From Halodesulfovibrio sp. (GTDB taxonomy: Bacteria > Desulfobacterota > Desulfovibrionia > Desulfovibrionales > Desulfovibrionaceae): 64,000 nucleotides of DNA. A program made the translations under genes and the position numbers. Of this stretch, positions 1 through 9,139 are shown one piece after another; position 1 is the stretch's first letter, and each line of letters opens with the position of its first letter. The stretch covers positions 1 to 64,000 of the forward strand of contig NZ_JAOARI010000014.1 of assembly GCF_025210605.1 (NCBI RefSeq), in the 5' to 3' direction. The notes beneath the pieces were generated by a model that was not told the origin of the DNA, did no database searches, and saw only the letters and a program-made list of their open reading frames with translations.

Positions 1-268
1 ATATTACTTTGAGCCAAGTGAAAGAGGCGGTTGCTTTAATAAACAACCGCCCCAAAAAGAAACTAGGTTTCAGGACAACCATCGAGTTTTTAACTGAACT
101 CGGAATATATCAACTGTTAAGTTTGACGTGACAATCTGCGTCAAGAAGGTTCTTTGGTCGCAGAAGGCACATTGGAACGAAACGTTGGAAATTTTTCTTC
201 GAGAAAGGTTCTTGAAGCCCGCGGCAGCGCCGTCGGAGACCTCTTTATGCATCATCTGCATCTACGCG
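1..268. other. Left-edge noncoding stretch with one hairpin
   Basis: I see no convincing gene here. An 8-bp inverted repeat, GGCGGTTG at 26-33 and CAACCGCC at 44-51, forms a hairpin with only a weak T-rich flank on the minus strand. It could end the minus-strand gene that stops at 269. Short reading frames on both strands lack ribosome binding sites and familiar sequence. Confidence 0.4.
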
Positions 269-1222
269 CTATTCTTTTTTGCTTTTGAAGTACTCTATAG
301 TTTTGCGTAATCCTTCTTCCAGCGTAGTTGTTGGTGTCCAATTAAGCTTTTCTCGTGCCAGCGATATATCCGGCATGCGCTGTCTCGGATCATCATGAGG
401 AAGAGATTTAAATTGCAGCACAGAATGAGAACCAGTCAGACTAATAATGTGCTCGGCGAGTTCTCTAATTGTCATCTCGTGAGGATTCCCCAAATTTACC
501 GGTCCGGCAAAATCATCTTCTGTTCTATCCATCAGACGAATAATGCCTTCCACAAGATCATCAACAAAGCAAAAAGAGCGAGTCTGCGTTCCATCGCCAT
601 AAATGGTTACTGGTTCTTCCTTCAACGCTTGAATAATAAAATTTGAAACCACACGCCCATCGTGGGGATGCATATAAGGACCATACGTATTGAACAGACG
701 GGCTACCTTAATGCGGACATTGTATTGGCGCTGGTAATCGAAGAATAGAGTTTCCGCACACCGCTTACCTTCGTCATAACAGGAGCGCACTCCCTTAGGG
801 TTTACTTTCCCCCAGTAATCTTCTGTTTGCGGGTGTACTTCAGGGTCACCATAGACTTCCGAGGTTGAAGCCTGAAAAATTTTTGCGCCAGTCCGTTTGG
901 CAAGTCCCAGCATGTTGATAGAGCCATGCACACTTGTTTTTACAGTCTGCACGGGGTCATACTGATAATGCACTGGTGATGCGGGACATGCCAGATTGTA
1001 TATTTCATCAACTTCCACATAGAGTGGAAAGGTAATATCGTGTCGAAGCAATTCAAAATACGGTTCTTCCAGTAACTGGACTATATTTTCTTTTGTTCCT
1101 GTAAAAAAGTTATCGACGCATACTACTTCGCACTGTTTTTCCAACAGCCGTTTGCATAAATGAGCACCTAGAAAACCTGCTCCACCAGTTACCAACACTC
1201 GTTTTCGCGGTGTAAATGTCAC
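269..1222 (-). CDS. UDP-glucuronate decarboxylase-like SDR (UDP-xylose synthase family)
   Basis: Extended short-chain dehydrogenase of 317 residues, expected to bind NAD and convert UDP-glucuronate to UDP-xylose in the cytoplasm, feeding surface polysaccharide synthesis. The sequence shows the N-terminal nucleotide-binding motif GGAGFLG (about residue 13), the [10 protein letters not shown] segment typical of the UXS branch, and the catalytic Tyr-x3-Lys in SCYDEGKR. Length matches bacterial UXS enzymes. It stands alone here: the gene to its right ends in its own terminator. The substrate call comes from family motifs; a dTDP- or UDP-sugar 4,6-dehydratase is less likely because the UXS-type segment is present. 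Confidence 0.82.
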   Translation of the reverse strand: MTFTPRKRVLVTGGAGFLGAHLCKRLLEKQCEVVCVDNFFTGTKENIVQLLEEPYFELLRHDITFPLYVEVDEIYNLACPASPVHYQYDPVQTVKTSVHGSINMLGLAKRTGAKIFQASTSEVYGDPEVHPQTEDYWGKVNPKGVRSCYDEGKRCAETLFFDYQRQYNVRIKVARLFNTYGPYMHPHDGRVVSNFIIQALKEEPVTIYGDGTQTRSFCFVDDLVEGIIRLMDRTEDDFAGPVNLGNPHEMTIRELAEHIISLTGSHSVLQFKSLPHDDPRQRMPDISLAREKLNWTPTTTLEEGLRKTIEYFKSKKE

Positions 1223-1317
1223 GCTTACTCCCTCGCTAAAACATATGAATTTTTCAATATGATTTCAGCTGACTAGAGTAATAAGTCTCAACACGTAATT
1301 CTTTGATAAGTTACACA

Positions 1318-1355
1318 AAAAAAGAGGAAAGAGCATTTGCTCTATCCTCTTTTCA
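1318..1355 (-). terminator. Intrinsic terminator of cobA-hemD
   Basis: Stem GAGGA-A-AGAGC / GCTCT-A-TCCTC with a 4-nt loop. On the minus strand it is followed by a run of seven T. It lies just after the stop of the cobA-hemD fusion at 1505. Confidence 0.8.
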
Positions 1356-1504
1356 ATTTCTAAGTATCCGACTAAACATTCACAAAGTTCAACGGCGCAT
1401 GTGTCACACCACCGCCTGTTATGAACGTTTAGTTACGCCGAAAAACTTTTGAATATCTTTGCTGAAAAATTAGGCGTAAACGCCTGTGCTCCAGCCCGTC
1501 TACT

Positions 1505-3010
1505 CTATAGCTTTTCTACTAAGTCATCTACAAGCGCAGGAATGGTGTAATCTTCCGGCTGGATATCCGGTGTAAAACCAAACTGCTCAAGAGTTTTTGT
1601 CGTAATAGGACCAATGGAAGCAAGCTTCACCTTATCACGGTGTTCTTTAACGAGATCAGGTGAAACAAGATCAAAGAAGTTTTCCACGGTAGAAGAAGAA
1701 CCAAAGGTTACGCAAGAAAGCTCGCCACTCTTAATAAGTTCGAGCACTTCGTCACGCTGTTCGCCAGCTGGTTTTGTTTCGTATACTGGAAGAACAGTAA
1801 CCTGTGCGCCAGCTTTGCGGAGTTCTTCAGGAAGCACTTCACGAGCAACTTTAGCACGTGGAAGCAAAATCTTGCTGCCGTCCATGCCGCGCTCGATAAG
1901 TCCTTTTACAACACCCTCTGCAACGTATTTTTCTGGAACAAAATCAGGCTCGATGCCTTTTTCGCGCAGAATATCAGCTGTTGCAGGACCGATTGCAGCA
2001 ATCTTGCTAGTGCCAAGAGCACGAGTATCGAGTCCCATCTCTGCAAGCTGAAGCCAGAAGTGTTTTACACCGTTAACAGAGGTGAAGATAACCCACTCGT
2101 ATTCGTTGATGGATTTAATCGCAGAATGTACTTCGCTGTAGTCAGCAAGCGGGTCAATTTTAATAGTCGGGAACTGAATAACGTTTGCGCCAAGCTTAGT
2201 AAGGGATTTAGCCATACCACTTGCCTGCTCGCGTGCACGAGTAACAACAACGCCTTTGCCGCGCAACGGCAGCTGCTCAAACCAGTTCAGCTCATCACGA
2301 AGCTTAACAACATTACCCACAACAATAAGGGAAGGAGAAGTAAAGCCCTGCCTTACGCCTTCTTCAGGAAGAGTTGCGATTGTAGCAGTCATAGAACGGT
2401 GCTTAGCCGTGGTTCCCCAGTGCACGAGGGCTGCCGGAGTATCAGGGTTCATACCGTTTTCAATGAGCTGCTTGGAAATATGTGGCAAGTTCTTCATGCC
2501 CATAAAGAACACGAGAGTAGATGTGCCGGTAGCAAGAGACTTCCAGTTATGAGAGGAACCCGGTTTGTCAGGGTTTTCATGGCCGGTAATGAAGGAAACA
2601 GATGAAGCGTAGTCACGGTGTGTGAGTGGAATACCAGCGTATGCAGGGCCTGCAATAGCAGAGGTAATACCCGGAACTTCTTCAAATGGAACACCAGCTG
2701 CGAGCAACTCCTGCGCTTCTTCGCCGCCACGACCGAACATGTACGGATCGCCGCCTTTCAGACGTGCAACAGATTTGCCTTCTTTCGCTTTGTCCACGAT
2801 AAGCTGGTTGATGCCTTCCTGACTCAATGTATGGTCGCCGCCTTTTTTACCTACGTAGATAATTTCGGCTTCAGGCTTTGCGTAAGAAAGAAATTCAGCA
2901 TTCGCAAGGTAGTCATATACAATAACATCTGCTGTGCTGAGAATATCACGGCCTTTGATTGTCAGCAGGCCGGGATCGCCCGGACCAGCACCGATAAGGT
3001 AAACTTTCAT
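1505..3010 (-). CDS. cobA-hemD: CobA-HemD fusion: uroporphyrinogen-III C-methyltransferase / uroporphyrinogen-III synthase
   Basis: Bifunctional tetrapyrrole enzyme of about 501 residues. Residues 1-245 are the SAM-dependent methyltransferase making precorrin-2 (VYLIGAGPGDPGLLT near the start, then RLKGGDPYMFGRGGEE and PGITSA). Residues 250-501 are a HemD domain that closes the uroporphyrinogen-III ring (GKGVVVTRAREQA start, then IFTSVNGV and CVTFGSSSTVENF). This fusion is common in Desulfovibrionaceae, where uroporphyrinogen III feeds siroheme, cobalamin and heme d1-like routes. Two tandem ATGs exist, at 3013 and 3010. The second sits 4 nt from a GGAGG ribosome site and is chosen here. A strong hairpin precedes the ribosome site and may control translation. 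Confidence 0.93.
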   Translation of the reverse strand: MKVYLIGAGPGDPGLLTIKGRDILSTADVIVYDYLANAEFLSYAKPEAEIIYVGKKGGDHTLSQEGINQLIVDKAKEGKSVARLKGGDPYMFGRGGEEAQELLAAGVPFEEVPGITSAIAGPAYAGIPLTHRDYASSVSFITGHENPDKPGSSHNWKSLATGTSTLVFFMGMKNLPHISKQLIENGMNPDTPAALVHWGTTAKHRSMTATIATLPEEGVRQGFTSPSLIVVGNVVKLRDELNWFEQLPLRGKGVVVTRAREQASGMAKSLTKLGANVIQFPTIKIDPLADYSEVHSAIKSINEYEWVIFTSVNGVKHFWLQLAEMGLDTRALGTSKIAAIGPATADILREKGIEPDFVPEKYVAEGVVKGLIERGMDGSKILLPRAKVAREVLPEELRKAGAQVTVLPVYETKPAGEQRDEVLELIKSGELSCVTFGSSSTVENFFDLVSPDLVKEHRDKVKLASIGPITTKTLEQFGFTPDIQPEDYTIPALVDDLVEKL

Positions 3011-3014
3011 CATT

Positions 3015-3055
3015 CCTCCGGTAATAATCAGGAACCGGAGTATCCTCCGGTTCCC
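3015..3055 (-). promoter_or_regulatory. Leader hairpin that competes with the cobA-hemD ribosome site
   Basis: GGAACCGGAG (3031-3040) and CTCCGGTTCC (3045-3054) form a perfect 10-bp hairpin with a 4-nt loop. On the mRNA (minus strand) the 3' arm, CTCCGGT, is also complementary to ACCGGAG of the ribosome binding site (3016-3022). Two exclusive folds are therefore possible, one freeing and one masking the start. The complementarity is seen in the sequence; a regulatory role is inference. It could instead be a valS-side terminator, but it has no T-run. Confidence 0.45.
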
Positions 3056-3093
3056 TGATAATAACTTTATCTGTACCCATAAGCAGTTTTTAT

Positions 3094-3324
3094 TTTTGCC
3101 TCCGGCGGGCAGGGCTCTGCCCCTGCACCCCGCAAGGGGGAGCCCCCCTTGACCGGCATTATTTATTCTGTCTTAAACAGAATAACTCGGTAGACTTGAA
3201 TAAAAACTCCCACCCTGCTGCTAATTAATTTTCTGTAAGCCGCGATTGCAGCTAACACGAAAAAGCACCATCGCTAACAGGGGGTGCAGGGGGAATTATT
3301 TCCCCTGCCCGTCGGAGACAAAAG
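3094..3324. repeat. Pair of inverted GC-rich intergenic elements
   Basis: The left copy (about 3094-3131) contains GCCTCCGGCGGGCAGGG then CCCTGCACCCC. The right copy (about 3281-3324) is its near reverse complement, with GGGGTGCAGGGGG, CCCTGCCCGTCGGAGAC and AAAAG. They face each other across about 150 bp between valS and cobA-hemD. They resemble dispersed intergenic palindromic elements rather than coding DNA. No gene is seen between them. Confidence 0.55.
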
Positions 3325-3381
3325 CGCCGCAGGCATAAGCCTTACTTAAACTTTCGCCCCTTACAGGATCATAGTCCGTTG

Positions 3382-6030
3382 CTAGCCCATTGCGTCAACA
3401 AGACGCTTCTGAAGCTTCAGCAGCTTTTGCTGAGTATCTTCAAGTTCGGCAGCGCGAGCTTTTTCTTTTTCAACGATAGCAGCCGGAGCGTTGTTAACGA
3501 AGCTTTCGTTACGCAGCTTACCGGAAGCCTGCTTGAGATCTTTTTCAACTTTGCCAAGCTCTTTATCGAGTCGTGCAAGTTCGTCTTCAAAGTTTACGAG
3601 ACCTTCAAGAGGTACGATAACTTCGTTGCCCTGAACTACGCTGGAAGCAGAAGCTTTCGGTGCTTCAACATCTGCGCCGAGTTCAACGTTGTTAAGACGT
3701 GCAAGCGCCTGCATTACTTCCATTGCATCTTCGTACAGTGCTTTAGCTTCATCAGAAGCGGTACGGATAAGCACATTAAGGCGAGTCTGCGGAGCAACAT
3801 TCAGTTCTGCTTTGATGGTACGTACTGCAACAATTGTTTCCTGAATGAGAGTCATTGCTGCTTCTGCATCATTATCTTCACATGCAGGGCGCATTTCTGG
3901 GTACAATTCTGTCGCAATATCTTTGTTTTCGATACCCGGCAGCACGCTCCACACCTGTGCGGTGATGAATGGCATAATCGGGTGAAGAATAACCATCATT
4001 TCCTGCAATACAGTCCACAGAACAAACTGTGCTTTTTCTGCACGTTCGCCACCTGCACGCATGTCAGGCTTAATAAGCTCAAGGTACCAGTCGCAGAACT
4101 CGTTCCAGATAAACTTGTACATGATCTGTGCAGATTCGTTGAAATGGTAACTTGTGATGGCGTTATCCATATCTTTCTTCACAGACTCAAGACGGGAAAG
4201 AATCCAACGGTGATGTACGCCGTCAATTTCATCGAAAGCGAAAGTCTTAGGCTTTTCTTCCGGCAGGTTCATCAGCGCGAAACGAGCTGCGTTCCAAATT
4301 TTGTTGCAGAAGTTACGGTAACCGTCGATGCGCTGCTCAGACAATTTAATGTCGCGACCCATTGCTGCAAAAGAAGTAAGGGTAAAGCGCAGGGAGTCAC
4401 AACCGTATTTGTCGATCATTTCTACAGGGTCAATTACGTTACCTGTAGATTTAGACATCTTCTTCCCTTTTTCGTCACGCACAAGAGCATGGATGTACAC
4501 ATGATGGAACGGAACTTCGTCCATAAAGTGCAGCCCCATCATCATCATACGAGCAACCCAGAAGAACAGAATATCAAAACCGGTAACAAGTACGGAAGTC
4601 GGGTAGAAGGTATCCAGCTCTTTTGTTTTGTCAGGCCAGCCCATAGTAGAGAAAGGCCACAGCGCAGAAGAGAACCATGTATCAAGAACGTCTTCGTCCT
4701 GCACAATGTTTGTAGAACCACACTTACAGGAAGTCGGGTCTTCTGTTGCAACGATAAGCTCGCCGCAATCCTGACATGTCCATGCCGGAATACGGTGTCC
4801 CCACCAAATTTGACGGGAGATGCACCAGTCGCGGATATTATCAAGCCAGTGGTTGTAGGTCTTGATCCATGATTCTGGGAAAATCTGTGTGAGTTCCGGC
4901 ACTGCTGCGCGAGCACGCGGAGCAAGCTTTGTCATTGCCACGAACCACTGAGTAGATACGAACGGCTCAACAATAGTTTTACAACGGTAACAGTGACCAA
5001 CACTGTGCTCGTGTTCTTCGATGCGGTCGAGGTATCCGCCTGCTTTAAGCTCTTCAAGAATTTTTACACGAGCTTCAACACAGGTAAGACCTGCGTAATC
5101 ACCGGTGTCTTCAGTAAGCGTACCGTCTTCATTGAGGATATTCATAACCTCAAGACCGTGCTTACGACCGAGTTCCCAGTCATTATGGTCATGTGCAGGG
5201 GTAACTTTCAGACAACCTGTACCGAATTCGATATCTACGTAGCGGTCACCGATAATTTCAAGTTCGCGTCCAACCAGTGGGAGAATTGCTTTTTTACCGA
5301 TGAGATGGCTGAAGCGCTCGTCATCAGGGTTAACAGCAATAGCGGTATCCGCAAGCATGGTTTCTGGACGGGTAGTTGCGATAATAAGATCGCCGGAACC
5401 TTCTGCGAGAGGATATTTAATGTAGTGCAGTGCCCCCGGTTCATTAGCGTGATCTACTTCATCATCCGCAAGAGCGGTGTGACAACGCGGACACCAGTTA
5501 ATGATGTAGTCGCCTTTGTAAATCAAACCCTGCTCGTGCAGTTCAACAAAAACTTTACGAACAGCTTTGGAAAGACCTTCATCCATAGTGAAGCGTTCAC
5601 GGGTCCAGTCAACGGATGCACCCATTTTACGAACCTGATTAAGAATACGGCTACCGTACTCTTCACGCCAGTCCCATACACGCTCTACAAATTTTTCGCG
5701 ACCAAGGTCATGACGACCTAAGCCTTCTGTAGCAAGCTTGCGCTCTACAACGTTCTGAGTAGCAATACCAGCATGGTCAGTACCCGGAACCCATAATACT
5801 TTTTTGCCTTTCTGACGCTGGTAGCGACAGAGAATATCCTGCAAAGTCAGGTTCAGAGCGTGCCCCATATGCAACGCACCGGTGACGTTTGGCGGCGGAA
5901 TGACAATAGAATACGCCTCACCCTCGGCATCCATATCCGGTGTGAACACGTTGTTTTCTTCCCAGTGCTTTCGCCACTGGTCTTCAACCGTTTGAGATTC
6001 ATACCCCTTAGAAAGAGCGTTTTCCGCCAT
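3382..6030 (-). CDS. valS: Valyl-tRNA synthetase
   Basis: Class I aminoacyl-tRNA synthetase of 882 residues that charges tRNA-Val. The HIGH motif appears as HMGH within PPPNVTGALHMGH (about residue 50) and the KMSKS motif is KMSKSTGNVIDP (about residue 530). The connective editing domain lies between them, with TTRPETMLADTA. A C-terminal coiled-coil arm (LARLDKELGKVEKDLKQASGKL) is typical of ValRS. Full length. The start ATG follows a GGAG site. Its stop lies close to the inverted repeat element to the left. Confidence 0.98.
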   Translation of the reverse strand: MAENALSKGYESQTVEDQWRKHWEENNVFTPDMDAEGEAYSIVIPPPNVTGALHMGHALNLTLQDILCRYQRQKGKKVLWVPGTDHAGIATQNVVERKLATEGLGRHDLGREKFVERVWDWREEYGSRILNQVRKMGASVDWTRERFTMDEGLSKAVRKVFVELHEQGLIYKGDYIINWCPRCHTALADDEVDHANEPGALHYIKYPLAEGSGDLIIATTRPETMLADTAIAVNPDDERFSHLIGKKAILPLVGRELEIIGDRYVDIEFGTGCLKVTPAHDHNDWELGRKHGLEVMNILNEDGTLTEDTGDYAGLTCVEARVKILEELKAGGYLDRIEEHEHSVGHCYRCKTIVEPFVSTQWFVAMTKLAPRARAAVPELTQIFPESWIKTYNHWLDNIRDWCISRQIWWGHRIPAWTCQDCGELIVATEDPTSCKCGSTNIVQDEDVLDTWFSSALWPFSTMGWPDKTKELDTFYPTSVLVTGFDILFFWVARMMMMGLHFMDEVPFHHVYIHALVRDEKGKKMSKSTGNVIDPVEMIDKYGCDSLRFTLTSFAAMGRDIKLSEQRIDGYRNFCNKIWNAARFALMNLPEEKPKTFAFDEIDGVHHRWILSRLESVKKDMDNAITSYHFNESAQIMYKFIWNEFCDWYLELIKPDMRAGGERAEKAQFVLWTVLQEMMVILHPIMPFITAQVWSVLPGIENKDIATELYPEMRPACEDNDAEAAMTLIQETIVAVRTIKAELNVAPQTRLNVLIRTASDEAKALYEDAMEVMQALARLNNVELGADVEAPKASASSVVQGNEVIVPLEGLVNFEDELARLDKELGKVEKDLKQASGKLRNESFVNNAPAAIVEKEKARAAELEDTQQKLLKLQKRLVDAMG

Positions 6031-6174
6031 ACTGCTACTCCAGATTCGTTATTGTATTCAGGCTGGTAACAACCTGTTAAGTCTGTTTTTGGTAATTATT
6101 TGCACTCGCTGCCCTCGCTTGATAGAGTGCACTTCCACGACTGCAAAAAAGTCAGATTAATTAGCGGAAGGACA

Positions 6175-7443
6175 ATGTCAAGCATCTATATATTATGGGA
6201 CGAATCCCACCTATGGGGTTTACTCGTCTGGCGGGCACTGGAAGCAATGAAGCTTCCATACTGCATTGTGCGGGGAGAAGAAATAGCGCAGGGATTACTT
6301 TCTTGCAACCCACCAGCCTTACTCCTTACTCCCGGCGGTAACGCCAGATTAAAAGCGGAGGCTCTCGGTTCAAAAGGAATCGAAGAAATTCGCAACTATA
6401 TTGCAAGAGGCGGAAAATATTTAGGCTTCTGCGGTGGTGCAGGACTGGGGCTTACCGGAAAAAACGGGCTGGACCTTTGCCCGTGGGAACGCGCAAAGTT
6501 TACCAACCGCTTACAGCACTTTGTTAGCGGACATCTGCATTCTTCTCTCGGTACCAATCTTTCGCACTCTGGCGATCTTATTCCTGATAATTTTTCAGAA
6601 AATCCAGCACTTCCTGTATGGTGGCCAGCCAGATTTTCTCCTAAAGAAAATACAGATGTCGAAATCTTAGCGAGCTACGCAACCCCCGGTAATGATTTCT
6701 GGATTGCAGACTTACCGCTAAGCACACTGCCTCCGGGGACATTCAACGAGTGGGAAGACCTGTATGGCATTAAGTTGCGCCCAGAGTTTCTGGAAGGTCA
6801 ACCATGTGTCATCACAGGTAACTATGGTGAAGGACGCTATGTACTGAGTTATACGCATCTTGAAACACCAAATTCTCCTGAAGCAAATGCATGGCTTGCT
6901 CACATTATTAATGCACTCACTGAAGGCACCGTAACGGCAAAGCAGACTCTGGTGACAGACTGGCATCCTGCAACAGAACTCCCACTGTGGACAGATGAAA
7001 AGCTGCTTGAAGCGAAAGGAATATTCGACGACATCGTAACAATTGGCAAAAACCATTGTCTTTTCTTTGCCAGAAACTCATGGCTCATCGGTTGGCGTGC
7101 AGGTATTCCCGGAGCAAATCTGAATAACTTGTATAATGGACTCTGCTCCGCTGTTTCCATGCAACCGACTCCAGCAGCTGAAGAGTACTGGGCATCTGTT
7201 TCTGAAAAATTTATGCACGATTTGCATTTATTTTATGAAGGTGTGAAAGGCTATTTATTAGCAGAGCGGCTTGCGATGACGTTGTCCAAAACATTTCCAG
7301 AGACAGTTTCCACCGAATCACTTCGTAACCAGAGGACGGCATTATTTGGCCCTCCAATGGCAAGTGGCGGTCTGTACCTCGAGCTTCTTCATGTTCTCGA
7401 CACATTAGTATACCTGTTACTGCCACATACTACTGCATCGTAA
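6175..7443 (+). CDS. BPL_N-domain (glutamine-amidotransferase-like) protein, unknown role
   Basis: Protein of 422 residues. The N-terminal ~240 residues look like the class-I glutamine-amidotransferase-like fold found at the N-terminus of biotin-protein ligases: LLLTPGGNARLKAEALG, then a nucleophile-elbow-like GGKYLGFCGGAGLGL with Cys, and later GNYGEGRYVLSYTHLETP. The remainder is not recognised. The start was chosen at ATG 6175 because GGAAGGA lies just upstream; an in-frame ATG at 6100 lacks such a site. It is divergent from valS and followed by a terminator, so probably monocistronic. Biotin ligase activity is not implied, since the catalytic domain is absent. Confidence 0.7.
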   Translation: MSSIYILWDESHLWGLLVWRALEAMKLPYCIVRGEEIAQGLLSCNPPALLLTPGGNARLKAEALGSKGIEEIRNYIARGGKYLGFCGGAGLGLTGKNGLDLCPWERAKFTNRLQHFVSGHLHSSLGTNLSHSGDLIPDNFSENPALPVWWPARFSPKENTDVEILASYATPGNDFWIADLPLSTLPPGTFNEWEDLYGIKLRPEFLEGQPCVITGNYGEGRYVLSYTHLETPNSPEANAWLAHIINALTEGTVTAKQTLVTDWHPATELPLWTDEKLLEAKGIFDDIVTIGKNHCLFFARNSWLIGWRAGIPGANLNNLYNGLCSAVSMQPTPAAEEYWASVSEKFMHDLHLFYEGVKGYLLAERLAMTLSKTFPETVSTESLRNQRTALFGPPMASGGLYLELLHVLDTLVYLLLPHTTAS

Positions 7444-7496
7444 GAAACTATACATACTCATAACGTACTGTTATACAGAATCAACATTGTTATACA

Positions 7497-7540
7497 AAGC
7501 TCATACTATTGCAACTAGTCAATAGTATGGGCTTTTTTTA
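7497..7540 (+). terminator. Intrinsic terminator after the BPL_N gene
   Basis: CATACTATTG / CAATAGTATG stem, extended by outer GCT pairs, followed by a run of T. Confidence 0.85.
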
Positions 7541-7704
7541 TTACAACAACGTATCTCTACCATAACACGTTCCAATTGTTAGAAAGAGTAGAGAGCATCA
7601 CTTCCGTATACATAGTATTCTTTTCGTAAATCCTTGCTGCAAAACTCTCGTACTTATATTGTACTAAATGAGAACGACACACACTTGGCAAGGAGTCTCT
7701 TTCC

Positions 7705-8397
7705 GTGAAAAAGATTTTCTTATTAATGCTGCTCGCTGGAGTAATATCCTGCGGTATCAGCTCGTATACCACTGTATCTATTAACCCTATTTTAAAGAAA
7801 ACAGTGCATTACTTTGGACCTAGAGTAATGGGGGCAAAAGTACAGTTGGAAGATGCCAAACTTTCAACGCTCTCCGGTTACGGTTCAATCCATAACGTAT
7901 ACCTTGCCAACCCTGCTGGCTTTCCTCGCGGACATTGTATTCAAATTGGAGAAATTGATGTCGACATGCTTCCTTCCTCCATCGGGACAGGCACTATCGT
8001 CATTAACAATCTCACCATCAAAGCGATGGATATCGCCTTTATTGTGCAGCGCGATGGAAACAACTTCGATCAGCTCCTTAGAAACTTACGAAGCAAAATA
8101 CCAGAACCTCGCGTCTATCCACCAAATCCTAATGATAAAATTGATTACTCACAGATCATTGGCAACCGCTATATCATTAAAAATATTCATATTATTACGC
8201 CTTCTGTAAGCGGATCGATGCCAAAACCGCAGCGGGCAAACTTCAGTGTAATTATGGACGACATGCACATTAAAAATATTGGGGAGCCGGAAAATGGTGT
8301 TCCATTCCTCGTAGCAGTTGAGCAAATTTTAGCAAAAATTGAAGACAAAATGCATTATGCTGTTCTGGAGAGTTACGTTCTGTACAAAGATCGCTAA
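7705..8397 (+). CDS. Envelope (probable lipo)protein of unknown function, AsmA/DUF-like
   Basis: Protein of 230 residues starting at GTG 7705, 9 nt after AAGGAG. The N-terminus MKKIFLLMLLAGVISCG is a lipoprotein-type signal with a plausible lipobox VISC (Cys16). The body has repeated beta-strand-like segments (KVQLEDAKLSTLSGYGSIHNV, IGEIDVDMLPSSIGTGTIVINNLTIK) reminiscent of AsmA-like or water-stress-type beta domains, so it may sit on the periplasmic face of a membrane. The family is not firmly identified. It is flanked by terminators on both sides, so probably a single-gene unit. Confidence 0.6.
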   Translation: MKKIFLLMLLAGVISCGISSYTTVSINPILKKTVHYFGPRVMGAKVQLEDAKLSTLSGYGSIHNVYLANPAGFPRGHCIQIGEIDVDMLPSSIGTGTIVINNLTIKAMDIAFIVQRDGNNFDQLLRNLRSKIPEPRVYPPNPNDKIDYSQIIGNRYIIKNIHIITPSVSGSMPKPQRANFSVIMDDMHIKNIGEPENGVPFLVAVEQILAKIEDKMHYAVLESYVLYKDR

Positions 8398-8428
8398 ACG
8401 ACCATTACACGATCTTGCACGCCTGCAT

Positions 8429-8461
8429 CCCCCGCCAGTAAATCTGTGCGGGGGCTTTTGT
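8429..8461 (+). terminator. Intrinsic terminator
   Basis: CCCCCGC / GCGGGGG stem followed by CTTTTGTT, just after the envelope protein gene. The next ~220 bp hold no gene and are AT-rich, presumably the nfeD promoter region. Confidence 0.8.
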
Positions 8462-8679
8462 TATAAATAACTGCATTACGCTTTGTTTAAAAAGTAGAAC
8501 TCTCATATTATCCTTCTACGAAATTTTAGCACGTAGTACATGCAGTAAAATCATACGTTTTTTGTACTATTATCGCATAACAATACGTTTTTTCTATTTA
8601 CTATCAATTTTTACAGTGATATCCCCCCTGAACATCGTAGCAATAATACTTTGAACCTATACTATGGGAAATTTATACA

Positions 8680-9138
8680 ATGACTAACCTGAACTTTGAT
8701 GCAGATACTATCTGGTTATTTTGGCTCGCTCTGGCAGTCATCTTTTTTCTTATAGAATTATTCACACCAACATTCATCACTGTTTTTTTCGCTGCCGGTG
8801 CATTAATTGCCGGTGGTGCTGCATTGCTCGAATTTTCCATAACATCACAAGTAATCACCTTTGTTGTCGCATCGATCACTCTACTGATTCTTTTACGCAA
8901 AAAAATGCCTAAGATTTTCAGTCAGGATGCAGAGCAAAACAAAGCTGAAGAAGATACTTCGGTAAACGCAAATGCAACAGTTGTTGAAGCTATATCAAGC
9001 ACAGCAGCAGGTCGCATAAAATATCAGGGCACGTTCTGGAATGCCGAATCGACAGAAGATATTCCTTCTGGTGCTATCGTTCGGATTGTTTCTAGAAAAG
9101 AATCAGACCCCAATACATTCATTGTTATAAAGGATTAA
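8680..9138 (+). CDS. NfeD-family short membrane protein
   Basis: Protein of 152 residues. Three hydrophobic segments fill residues 10-75 (IWLFWLALAVIFFLIELF, FFAAGALIAGGAALL, TFVVASITLLILL). A soluble C-terminal OB-fold domain follows (GRIKYQGTFWNAESTEDIPSGAIVRIV). This is the short NfeD type, which pairs with SPFH/stomatin proteins in membrane microdomains. Its stop is one base from the start of the SPFH gene, consistent with one operon and a joint role in membrane protein quality control. Confidence 0.88.
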   Translation: MTNLNFDADTIWLFWLALAVIFFLIELFTPTFITVFFAAGALIAGGAALLEFSITSQVITFVVASITLLILLRKKMPKIFSQDAEQNKAEEDTSVNANATVVEAISSTAAGRIKYQGTFWNAESTEDIPSGAIVRIVSRKESDPNTFIVIKD

Positions 9139-9139
9139 C

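Noticed and set aside
70..261. 63-codon minus-strand frame at the left edge
   Set aside because: No ribosome site and no protein-like pattern; probably intergenic repeat-type DNA.
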